This document shows, piece by piece, positions 8,069 through 15,075 of a stretch of 64,000 bases of DNA (its first letter is position 1; each line of letters opens with the position of its first letter). The stretch is from Natrinema saccharevitans (GTDB lineage: Archaea > Halobacteriota > Halobacteria > Halobacteriales > Natrialbaceae): contig NZ_LWLN01000001.1 of assembly GCF_001953745.1 (NCBI RefSeq), positions 2,108,001 to 2,172,000 on the forward strand, given 5' to 3'. The position numbers and the translations under genes were made by a program. The notes beneath the pieces were generated by a model. The model was given only the letters and a program-made list of their open reading frames with translations. It made no database searches and was not told where the DNA came from.

Positions 8069-8691
8069 CGCTGGCTCCCTCCGTCAGCGTCGCCGCTCGC
8101 CTCACCGCCGTCTGCAGCGACTGTCTCACCGTCGTCGTCGGGCGTCGCGCTCCCGACAAGCATGTACACCGGGTTCTCCGAATTGAAACTCGTCGCACCG
8201 GCGAGTTCGTAACCGTGGCTCACCTGGAACTGGATTACCTCCTCGAGAATATCGCGCTCGCGGAAGGCCTGCGTCGCTCGGCCAGCCACCTCGAGTCGCG
8301 AGACGTTCATGACGACGCGATCGACCCCGGTGTCGACGGCGTGATCGAGGACGCCCTCGAAGTTCCGACTGCCGCCCAGAAACAGGGCGTCGGCGTCGTC
8401 GGGCAGGCCCTCGGGCGCTTCCGCGTTGCGCAGGTCGACGTCGGCGCGGACCGACTCCTCGTTAGCCGCGAGGTTCTGCTCGGTCGTCTCGAGGCGTTCG
8501 GGTTTCCGTTCGAGGGCGGTCACCCGCCCGGCTCGCTGTGCGGCTTCGATGGTGACGGCCCCCGTACAGGAGCCGACCTCCGCGAAGTGGTCGTCCGGCT
8601 CGAGCGCGAGCTTCGAGCCGACGACGGCCCGGACTTCCGACTTGGTCGGGCCGGCCTTCGCGTCGTGTGGAAGCGCGATAGGTGGCATCAT
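8065..8691 (-). CDS. cbiT: Cobalt-precorrin-6B C15-methyltransferase (decarboxylating) CbiT
   Basis: A 208-residue class I SAM methyltransferase and first gene of the operon. It methylates C15 and decarboxylates the C12 acetate chain. It shows TKSEVRAV near residue 16 and the glycine-rich SAM loop EVGSCTGAVTIEAA at 38-51, then the acidic residue at the end of the next strand (TALERKPERL). CbiE, its usual partner (fused as CobL in aerobic bacteria), is separate here, at 13.5-14.3 kb. The C-terminal ~30 residues form an acidic/glycine tail. Two ATGs are adjacent (MM); the first is taken. The promoter region upstream carries three inverted repeats. Confidence 0.93.
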   Translation of the reverse strand: MMPPIALPHDAKAGPTKSEVRAVVGSKLALEPDDHFAEVGSCTGAVTIEAAQRAGRVTALERKPERLETTEQNLAANEESVRADVDLRNAEAPEGLPDDADALFLGGSRNFEGVLDHAVDTGVDRVVMNVSRLEVAGRATQAFRERDILEEVIQFQVSHGYELAGATSFNSENPVYMLVGSATPDDDGETVAADGGEASGDADGGSQR

Positions 8692-8715
8692 CCGTTGGAA
8701 CAGAGCCCGCCCCTA

Positions 8716-8786
8716 AAACAATTTTGTTTGGGGTAGAACAACTGCGGTTGCCCAGGTGAGGTTGAAATAAGACAACGAGAGTTGTC
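8716..8786 (-). promoter_or_regulatory. Cob operon promoter region with three ACAA/TTGT inverted repeats
   Basis: Between cbiT and the downstream reductase gene the GC content drops and three perfect inverted repeats follow one another: AAACAA-TT-TTGTTT (8716-8729), CAAC-TGCG-GTTG (8739-8750) and GACAAC-GAGA-GTTGTC (8771-8786). All are built on ACAA/TTGT half-sites, with centres about 22 and 34 bases apart. An AT-rich TATA-like stretch (TTATTT on the minus strand, about 8766-8771) lies between the second and third. The layout looks like operators around a promoter. The regulator is not identifiable from the sequence. Confidence 0.55.
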
Positions 8787-8884
8787 GACAGGGGACGGAC
8801 TGTCCGCTCGTCGTGAACGCGACCGCGAGACGACGGCGTCGCTCTCGAGAACGGGGTCGATACGGAGCCGTCAGCGACGATCGA

Positions 8885-9667
8885 TCACCACTCCATCCCG
8901 CCGTTGATGCCAAGCACCTGCCCGGTCATGTACTCGGCTTGATCGCCGGCGAGAAAGCGGACCATCCCGACGATATCCGCGGGCTCGGCGAACCGATCCA
9001 GCGGGATGTCCTCGCGGATCTTGTCCTGCACCCTGTCGGGTACCTTCTCCAGCATGTCCGTCTCGGTGAAGCCGGGCGCGACGCAGTTGGCCGTCGACCC
9101 GTGGCTGGCCAGTTCCAGCGCCAGCGTCCGGGTGAAGGCGAAGAGCCCGCCCTTCGAGGTGGCGTAGTTGGCCTGCCCGTAATTGCCCTGCTGGCCGACG
9201 ACGCTCGAGATGTTGATCAGGCGGCCGTGATCGGAGGTCTTGATGTCCTCGTAGAAGGCCTTCGTGCAGTTGAACGTGCCGTGGAGGTTGACGTCGATGA
9301 CGGTCCGCCAGTCCTCGTAGGTCATGTCCTCGAAGGTCCGGTCGATGGTGATCCCCGCGTTGTTGACGAGGACGTCGATCTCGCCGAGATCTTCGCGGAC
9401 TTCGGCGGCCATCCGTTCGACCGCTGCCGGATCCGAGACGTCGGCTTGCACGGGAACCGCCGTCTCGCCGTTCTCCTCGATCGTCTCGGTCACCGCCAGC
9501 GCGCGGTCCTCCGAGGAGCGGTAGTTGACCGCCACGTCGGCCCCACACCGGGCGAGTTCGAACGCGATTTCGCGACCGATCCCCCGTGAGGAACCGGTGA
9601 CGAGACATGTACGGTCGGTCAGCGGGCGGCGCTCCAGGGGCTCGAGCCGTTGGACGGATTCGGACAT
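8885..9667 (-). CDS. Beta-ketoacyl-ACP/acetoacetyl-CoA reductase (FabG/PhaB-like SDR)
   Basis: A 260-residue short-chain dehydrogenase. It shows the NADPH loop VTGSSRGIGREIA (about 24-36), NNAG near residue 105, and the catalytic Ser...Tyr-x3-Lys set in ISSVVGQQGNYGQ and NYATSKGG. The C-terminus INGGMEW is typical of FabG/PhaB proteins. In haloarchaea such enzymes supply 3-hydroxyacyl-CoA for polyhydroxyalkanoate synthesis, since fatty acid synthesis by ACP is absent; assignment to PHA is inferred. ATG 9667 is chosen because the domain starts just after it, and sequence further upstream looks non-coding. The gene is monocistronic, with about 190 bases on the left and 115 on the right. Confidence 0.85.
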   Translation of the reverse strand: MSESVQRLEPLERRPLTDRTCLVTGSSRGIGREIAFELARCGADVAVNYRSSEDRALAVTETIEENGETAVPVQADVSDPAAVERMAAEVREDLGEIDVLVNNAGITIDRTFEDMTYEDWRTVIDVNLHGTFNCTKAFYEDIKTSDHGRLINISSVVGQQGNYGQANYATSKGGLFAFTRTLALELASHGSTANCVAPGFTETDMLEKVPDRVQDKIREDIPLDRFAEPADIVGMVRFLAGDQAEYMTGQVLGINGGMEW

Positions 9668-9782
9668 ACAGTTGACCCAACCACGGAGTCTGGTAATTAA
9701 CTGAGCACTTGTTGCGAGAGCTGAATGTATTCGGAAAGTACTAGACCGAGACGTGCGTCCGGACGCTGTCGGGAGGTTCGGG

Positions 9783-11171
9783 TCACCGGTCGGTCGTCGG
9801 CGTCCGCTCGGCCTCACCGGCTTCGACCGGCGGATCGACAGCGGCCGAATCGCGTCGACCGGCGGCCGCACCCGTATCGTCCGCCGTCCGGTCGTCGGGA
9901 GGAGCCTCGAGTTTCACGACGGTCGTTCCGGCCGCGAGGTCTCCGAGCCGCTGGCCGTAGTCGGTCGCGGCGGCGACGATACCGCCGAGGAGGTAGCAGA
10001 CTGGAAGGAAATCGAGCGGGTGTACCGCCGTTCGAACGACAGCGTGGCGGAACGTACACGGCGAGCCGTCGATCCGAACGACGGTCAGATCGAGGAGCGA
10101 TTTCCCGACGGTCTGGCCGAACGCCGTCTCGCCGATCACGTAGTACGCCGGCGGCGATAGTAGCACCCAGAGCAGCGTGAGGGCGCCGAGACTCGCGTCA
10201 CTGCCGATCGAACGCGCCGAATCGATACCGACGAGGGCCGCCGGAACGGAAAGCGCGAGCAGGACGATCACGAGCCAGTCGATCACCGTCGCCACGGCCC
10301 GCCTCCCGAGGACGTCGCCGGCCGTTTCCACGCGCGGCCGAACGTCGCGGTCGTCGGATTCCAACAGCGTGTCGGGATCGGCCCACTCGCCCGACGCTCG
10401 CCACCGCGGTTTGAACACGTCTCCCGTCGTCAGCCCGTACGCCGACGCGCGTTCGACCATTCCCGGGAGGTGGGCGTATCCAGTCGCGAGACAGAGTCGC
10501 TCGTGGTCGTGGGTCGTCGCCAGCGAGGCGACCTCCTCGAGCATCGCCTCGTTTCGCGCCTCGAGGGTGAGCCTGAGGAGAACGAGCCCCCCCACGGGAT
10601 AGAGGAGACCGACGAAACTCGCCCCGATATCGGTTCGGAAGAGGTCGACGACGAGCAATCCACAGGCGATCGCGGTCAGTACCACCGCCGCGACGATCGT
10701 CGGACGACGAATTCCATATCGGAACCGGGTCGTCAGGACCACCAGCAGACCGACGGCGAGCCCCGTTGCGACGAGCGTTTCGGCGGGGAACGCGACCGCG
10801 AGGACGAGAAACGTGAGCCAGTTGCCGACGATCCACAACGGACTGCGCCCGGACAGGATCTCGAGCGGATGTCGGTCGACTTCGTGGACCGGCCGTTCCC
10901 CCGCCACCGCTCGAGCGGCGAGGAATTCGGCTGACAGCAGGTCGCGGTTGAACAGTACGTACAGCGGCATCTGGAGGACGAAGATCGACTGGAGACCGAC
11001 GAAGAAAAACGGATACCGGAGGACGAGCCCGACCGCAGAGCGAACGGTCTCCCCCAGTCGCGGCTGCTCGACCGCGATCGCGTCCGCTCCCTTCGAAAAC
11101 GCTCGGAGGTCGTCTTCGACGACGCTCCGCGTATTGACGTGGATCGATCCGAAGATTCTGACCTTCGCCAT
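9783..11171 (-). CDS. Membrane protein combining TraB-like and RDD domains
   Basis: A 462-residue membrane protein. The start, FGSIHVNTRSVVEDDLRAF with AIAVEQPR, resembles the first motifs of the TraB/TIKI/PrgY family. Around residues 205-250, RNEAMLEEVASLA followed by CLATGYAHLPGMVER resembles the conserved Gly-x-x-His motif that ends the TraB domain. Between them lie about four membrane segments. After a ~35-residue linker comes an RDD domain (GRRAVATVIDWLVIV, then GQTVGKSLLDLTVVRIDG and the C-terminal GDLAAGTTVVKLE) with three membrane helices. RDD proteins are membrane proteins of poorly known, possibly transport, function. The domain call for TraB is motif-based only. It stands alone, without an operon. 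Confidence 0.65.
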   Translation of the reverse strand: MAKVRIFGSIHVNTRSVVEDDLRAFSKGADAIAVEQPRLGETVRSAVGLVLRYPFFFVGLQSIFVLQMPLYVLFNRDLLSAEFLAARAVAGERPVHEVDRHPLEILSGRSPLWIVGNWLTFLVLAVAFPAETLVATGLAVGLLVVLTTRFRYGIRRPTIVAAVVLTAIACGLLVVDLFRTDIGASFVGLLYPVGGLVLLRLTLEARNEAMLEEVASLATTHDHERLCLATGYAHLPGMVERASAYGLTTGDVFKPRWRASGEWADPDTLLESDDRDVRPRVETAGDVLGRRAVATVIDWLVIVLLALSVPAALVGIDSARSIGSDASLGALTLLWVLLSPPAYYVIGETAFGQTVGKSLLDLTVVRIDGSPCTFRHAVVRTAVHPLDFLPVCYLLGGIVAAATDYGQRLGDLAAGTTVVKLEAPPDDRTADDTGAAAGRRDSAAVDPPVEAGEAERTPTTDR

Positions 11172-11373
11172 TAGTGGTCACATGCCTAACTATACGGGCA
11201 TAAATTCAGCCGATCTCCCCTCACGAACCCCTCCCTCTCGAGCCTCGAAGATCGGCTGCGATTTCGACTCGTCTCCGACGGACGTTCGTCGTCCTCGGTG
11301 ACCGTCCCGACCGACAGCGGTTCTCCGACGGACGAACTGCGGAGCCGACCGCTTTCGAGCGACTCGCCCGGCG

Positions 11374-12684
11374 CTACTCGAGGCGTGCGAGGAACCGGTC
11401 GAACGCGCCGCTCTCGGGGTGGACGTGGACGTAGGTGCCCAGCGACTCGTACTCGGTCAGCCCGTCGTGATCGCCGTCGATGCCGTCGCCACGGACCGTT
11501 TCGAAGGCGAAACGGGCGTCGGCGTCGACGGCGGCGCTCGAGTAGTGGAACTCGTGGCCCCGGATCGTCTCGCCGGCGTCGGCGGTCAGCGTGTCGTCGA
11601 CGGCCTCGAGTTCGACGTGATCGAGCGCCTGATAGCGGTCGTGCATCGTCACGTCCGCGGGGAGGATCCCGGCCATCTCGCTGCGCTCACCCTCGGCCGT
11701 CGTCAGCGACCGGCTCATCGCCATCAGACCGCCGCACTCGCCGAACACCGGCAGCCCCTCGGCAGCGCGGTCGCCGAGTTCCGCAAGGGTACCGGCCGAC
11801 GCGAGGGCGTCGGCGTTGAGTTCGGGGTAACCGCCGGGCAAATAGACCCCGTCGCAGTCGGGGACCGGGTCGCCCGCGACCGGCGAGAACGTGACCAGGT
11901 CGGCCCGCTCGCGGAAGCGCTCAATCGTCGCCGGATACCGGAAGCAAAACGCCGCGTCGCTGGCGACGGCGACGGTGGCGTCGACCGGCTCGGCCGGGGC
12001 GGCGAGCGACGAGGCATCGGGAGCGGGCGGTTCGCGCGCGACGGCAGCCAGTCGATCAGCGTCGAGCGACTCCGCGGCCGCCCGCAACGCCGTCCGCGGC
12101 AGCGCGGCCTCCTCGCCCATCTCGAGCCCCAGATGGCGGTCGGGAATCTCGAGGTCGTCGTTCGGCGGGATCCGCCCGAAGTACTCGAGGCCGTCGGGCA
12201 AGGCGTCGCGAATGCCCTGTTCGTGGCGGCCGCCGTGGGCCCGCTGGGCGACCACGCCGGCGACCTCGACGTCGCGGCCGACCGTCGCGGCGTACTCGCG
12301 AAAGCCCAGCGCGGTCGCCGCGACGCTTTCCATCCCCGCCTTGGCGTCGACCACGAGGACGACCGGCAGGTCGAGCGCCTCGGCGACCATGGCGGTACTC
12401 GAGCCGTCGCCGTCGTACAGGCCCATCACGCCCTCGACGACGCAGATATCGCCCTCGCCGCGGCGGTAGTTCCGCCGGAGACCGTCCGCGCCGCAGAGCC
12501 ACAGATCGAGCGTGCGAGACGGGCGGCCCGCGATCGCTTCGTGGTGGCTCGGATCGATGAAGTCCGGGCCCGCCTTGGCGGGCTGGACCGCGTGGCCGGC
12601 GTCCGCGAGCGCCTGCACGATCGACAGCGTCGCGACCGTCTTCCCGACGCCGGAGCTGACGCCGCCGAGGACGAATCCGTTCAT
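11374..12684 (-). CDS. cbiA: Cobyrinic acid a,c-diamide synthase CbiA (CobB)
   Basis: A 436-residue glutamine-dependent amidase that converts the a and c acetate side chains of cobyrinic acid to amides. The N-terminal dethiobiotin-synthetase-like ATPase domain starts with GGVSSGVGKTVATLS (7-21) and has AGPDFIDPSHH. The C-terminal class I glutamine amidotransferase domain carries LPGGYPELNA, the nucleophile in FGECGGLMAMS (cysteine near residue 316) and the histidine region HEFHYSS. ATG 12684 gives the ATPase motif at the very N-terminus; the longer frame upstream is rejected. It is transcribed separately from the main operon, with a palindrome in its promoter. Confidence 0.93.
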   Translation of the reverse strand: MNGFVLGGVSSGVGKTVATLSIVQALADAGHAVQPAKAGPDFIDPSHHEAIAGRPSRTLDLWLCGADGLRRNYRRGEGDICVVEGVMGLYDGDGSSTAMVAEALDLPVVLVVDAKAGMESVAATALGFREYAATVGRDVEVAGVVAQRAHGGRHEQGIRDALPDGLEYFGRIPPNDDLEIPDRHLGLEMGEEAALPRTALRAAAESLDADRLAAVAREPPAPDASSLAAPAEPVDATVAVASDAAFCFRYPATIERFRERADLVTFSPVAGDPVPDCDGVYLPGGYPELNADALASAGTLAELGDRAAEGLPVFGECGGLMAMSRSLTTAEGERSEMAGILPADVTMHDRYQALDHVELEAVDDTLTADAGETIRGHEFHYSSAAVDADARFAFETVRGDGIDGDHDGLTEYESLGTYVHVHPESGAFDRFLARLE

Positions 12685-12690
12685 CGGTGA

Positions 12691-12704
12691 TTGTGTTCGA
12701 ACAA
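12691..12704. promoter_or_regulatory. TTGT-N6-ACAA palindrome in front of cbiA
   Basis: Seven bases before the cbiA start is TTGTGTTCGAACAA, with TTGT and ACAA ends and the perfect eight-base core GTTCGAAC... reading GTTCGAAC as its own complement. It uses the same ACAA/TTGT half-sites as the three repeats in front of cbiT, but facing outward. A site this close to a start codon could block transcription of a leaderless gene. That it shares a regulator with the cob operon is inference. Confidence 0.35.
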
Positions 12705-12825
12705 CTGTACTTGAATCCGTCGATGGGACTGGTGTCCGGCCTCGAGGGGCCGAAACCCCCCGTAAGCGGGTCACCCCACCAACGAACTTAACCGCTCGAG
12801 TCGGTTACGATTCGGCGCTCGACCC

Positions 12826-12993
12826 ATGACAGAGAATACGGACCCCGACACCGAACGGCACCTTCGCGAGGCGCTTCGCCACCTCGGCACAGCCCAGGAC
12901 GACGGCGACCTCCGGAAGACTCACGCCGTCGCGCTCGAGGAAGTGTCGAACACCGTGTCGTCCGTCCTGCGCGAGTACGAGGGCGACGAGTGA
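12826..12993 (+). CDS. Small conserved-looking acidic protein
   Basis: A 55-codon frame beginning MTENTDPDTERHLREALRH and ending VLREYEGDE. It has strong third-position GC and an acidic, helical composition typical of haloarchaeal small proteins. It is divergent from cbiA and lies between it and the zinc-ribbon gene. An ACTTAACC-type TATA-like element lies about 35 bases before the ATG. No metal-binding residues, signal peptide or membrane segment are visible; the whole chain can form two amphipathic helices. I do not recognise a function. Confidence 0.6.
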   Translation: MTENTDPDTERHLREALRHLGTAQDDGDLRKTHAVALEEVSNTVSSVLREYEGDE

Positions 12994-13101
12994 CGGCCGT
13001 TCCGATCCGTTTTTCGACGCGTACAGCCTCGTCTCGCGGGCCCGATCTCGCGCCCAACCATGGTATGTTTTAACTCGACATAGACCGTAGTGACGGCCGT
13101 G

Positions 13102-13323
13102 ATGAGGCCCGAAACCGACCATCCGTCGATCGCGGACGAACTGCGGAACAAAAACGAGACCGAACTCCCGATCGGCGAAGCTCGGGAGCCCGAGAGCCGC
13201 GGGTACACCATGTGGCGCTGCGGGTCCTGTGGCGAGATGGGACGGTTCGAAGACGAACTACCGGACGCGTGTCCCGGCTGCCTGTCACCGCGGGAGGAAC
13301 TGTTCTACTGGGAAGAGGACTGA
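13102..13323 (+). CDS. Rubredoxin-like zinc-ribbon small protein (DUF7130-type)
   Basis: A 73-residue protein with two CxxC knuckles, WRCGSCGEMG and DACPGCLSPREELFYWEED, forming a rubredoxin-like metal site near the C-terminus. The first ~35 residues are charged and probably flexible. Haloarchaeal proteins of this kind are annotated as DUF7130 rubredoxin-like; the number is from memory. The ATG at 13102 is preferred over GTG at 13090 because TATGTTTTAA at 13064-13073 would then stand about 30 bases upstream, as for leaderless transcripts. Role unknown; an electron or metal carrier is possible. The MITE-like element starts 70 bases after its stop. Confidence 0.75.
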   Translation: MRPETDHPSIADELRNKNETELPIGEAREPESRGYTMWRCGSCGEMGRFEDELPDACPGCLSPREELFYWEED

Positions 13324-13393
13324 GACCGAGGCGGGCCCGTCCTCGGGCCCGCTCGCTTCGGTTCGCGGTAAGAACGCGACGGGGCCGCGACCG

Positions 13394-13484
13394 CTATAGG
13401 AGCTCTTGAAAGTCACTGGACACCCGATCGCAGGACAGCGTTGCGATCCGATCGGTGTGTGAATCGCTTCAAGAACTACTGTAG
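13394..13484. mobile_element. MITE-like palindromic element, copy A
   Basis: A 91-base non-coding element bounded by imperfect inverted repeats: CTATAGGAGCTCTTGAA at the left and, on the other strand from the right end, CTACAGTAGTTCTTGAA. The interior is also partly self-complementary (CACCCGATCG against CGATCGGTGTG). Two further copies lie at 26777 and 54149 with the same layout. It codes for no protein, so it would need a transposase supplied elsewhere. Its right end overlaps the last codons of cbiE and provides that gene's stop codon. Confidence 0.8.
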
Positions 13485-14272
13485 ACCGGCTGTCGCACCG
13501 CAAGCACCACCAGATCGGAGAACGGGCTGTCGTCCCTGCCGTCCCCGCCGGCGTGGGCTGCCAGTTCGGCCAGCGTGAACCGGTGGAGTTCCTCGTCGTC
13601 GTGGGTCAACTTCTCGCAGACCAGCGCCTCGAGGTCGGGATCTGCCCCTTTCGCGAGCAAGAAGGCGGCGAGGTCGCCGGGCATCCGGTCGTACGGCCGG
13701 GGGAGGACCAGCAGGTGGCGTTCGTCGACCGTGGCCGCGGCCGCGAGGCGGTCCATGTCCGACTCGAGGTCGCCGCTCTTGTGCAGCGTGACGAACTCGG
13801 TGTCCTCCATCGGCGTCCGGGCGCGGCTGGCGGCCAGCTGGATCGAGGAGATGCCGGGGATCACTCGGACCGGTAGATCGGGAGCCGCTCGTTCCACGGC
13901 GTCCTGTACCTTGCCGACGAACTGGTAGCCCGAGTGGTTGGGATCGCCCATCGCGACCGCAGTCCCGGACTCGCCGGCGGCGACGCGCTCGCCGAACTTT
14001 TCGAGCGCCTCGGCCTCGTCCTCGTACCCGCAGGTCAGCAGATCGGCGTCGGTCAGCTCCTCGACGAACTCGACGACCGTCGTGAAGCCGACGACGACGT
14101 CGGCCTCGCGGATCGCGCGCTCGCCGCGGGGCGTGAGATACTCACGATTACCGGGGCCGACGCCGACGGCGTAGACCGGATCGCCGGCGGCTTCATCGAT
14201 GTTCGGCTCTACCGCACCCGCCGCGAACGTCGCCGGATCCGGCCCCGCGTCGAGGTCGTATTCACCGCTCAT
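13469..14272 (-). CDS. cbiE: Cobalt-precorrin-7 C5-methyltransferase CbiE
   Basis: A 267-residue SAM methyltransferase adding the C5 methyl group. After a ~30-residue acidic lead it shows VYAVGVGPGNREYLTPRGERAI, then AMGDPNHSGYQFVGKV and VIPGISSIQLAASR, the CbiE signature. Its ATG overlaps the cbiC stop by four bases, and it is the third gene of cobN-cbiC-cbiE. The natural end of the fold is near VVLAVRQP; the last residues VYSSS and the TGA stop are read from the inverted repeat of MITE-like copy A, so insertion replaced the original end of the gene. The catalytic fold appears complete, so the protein is probably active. Confidence 0.92.
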   Translation of the reverse strand: MSGEYDLDAGPDPATFAAGAVEPNIDEAAGDPVYAVGVGPGNREYLTPRGERAIREADVVVGFTTVVEFVEELTDADLLTCGYEDEAEALEKFGERVAAGESGTAVAMGDPNHSGYQFVGKVQDAVERAAPDLPVRVIPGISSIQLAASRARTPMEDTEFVTLHKSGDLESDMDRLAAAATVDERHLLVLPRPYDRMPGDLAAFLLAKGADPDLEALVCEKLTHDDEELHRFTLAELAAHAGGDGRDDSPFSDLVVLAVRQPVYSSS

Positions 14273-15015
14273 CGGTTCTCGCCGGTTTCGGCCCGCGTCT
14301 CGGCGTCGATCTCGAGGTCGATCTCGTCGGTCCGGACGTCCGTCGCGACGTGGATGAGTTCGTTCGTCAGGGCCGCGGCGAGGCCGCTGCCGCCCCGGCG
14401 ACCGACGTGGGTGATCGCCGGGACGCCGAACGCCTCGCTGACCTCGCGGATCCGCTCGCGGCTCTCCTCGGCCTTGACGAAGCCGACCGGGTTCGCGACG
14501 ACGACCGCCGGCCGGGTCCCCTGCTCGATGCAGTCCGCGAGCGCCAGCGCCGCCGTCGGCGCGTTCCCGATCGTGACGATCGCGCCCTCGAAGGCGTCTT
14601 CCTTGTCCAGTTCGAGCATCGCCGCGGCGGTCCGGGTCATCCCGGTCTCGGCGGCGAGTTCCTTCCCGTGACCGATGGCCTTCGAGACCTCGCAGTCGTG
14701 GCCCCGGCCCGTGACGCCGGCTTTCACCATCGTGATGTCGGTGAAGATATCGGCCACCTCGAGGACGGCGCGCGCGCCGGCACGGATCGGCGCGTCCTCG
14801 TCGTCGCCGATCCCGTCGTCGCCGGTGAACTCGATCAAGTGCTGGAATTCGATGTCCCCCATCGAGTGGACCGACTTCTGACGCACGCGGTCGGCCAGCG
14901 TCTCGTCCGGCGTGAACCCCCGGACGATGTCCATGCTCGTCTCCGCGATGTCCATCGCGTTCTGCGTCGTTGCTCCCAGATCGGCGTACTCCTCTTCGAA
15001 CTCCTGATCAGTCAT
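14269..15015 (-). CDS. cbiC: Cobalt-precorrin-8 methylmutase CbiC
   Basis: A 248-residue CbiC/CobH, which moves the C11 methyl group to C12 to give cobyrinate. Recognisable segments are VRQKSVHSMGDIEF (with the catalytic histidine, near residue 50), TDITMVKAGVTG, and NAPTAALALADCIEQ, with GRRGGSGLAAALTNELIHVA in the C-terminal part. It lies 60 bases after cobN and overlaps cbiE by four bases. The 60-base gap holds no obvious promoter, so it is presumably read from the cobN promoter. Length fits the family (about 210-250). Confidence 0.94.
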   Translation of the reverse strand: MTDQEFEEEYADLGATTQNAMDIAETSMDIVRGFTPDETLADRVRQKSVHSMGDIEFQHLIEFTGDDGIGDDEDAPIRAGARAVLEVADIFTDITMVKAGVTGRGHDCEVSKAIGHGKELAAETGMTRTAAAMLELDKEDAFEGAIVTIGNAPTAALALADCIEQGTRPAVVVANPVGFVKAEESRERIREVSEAFGVPAITHVGRRGGSGLAAALTNELIHVATDVRTDEIDLEIDAETRAETGENR

Positions 15016-15075
15016 CTGGTATCACTCTCTTGGTGGTCGGTATCGGTCGTCGATCGAACCGGTTCGGTCGGTTCG

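Noticed and set aside
8692-8884. A B12 riboswitch in front of the cob operon
   Set aside because: No B12-box or long conserved leader is visible; the gap is under 200 bases and the region holds protein-type palindromes instead.
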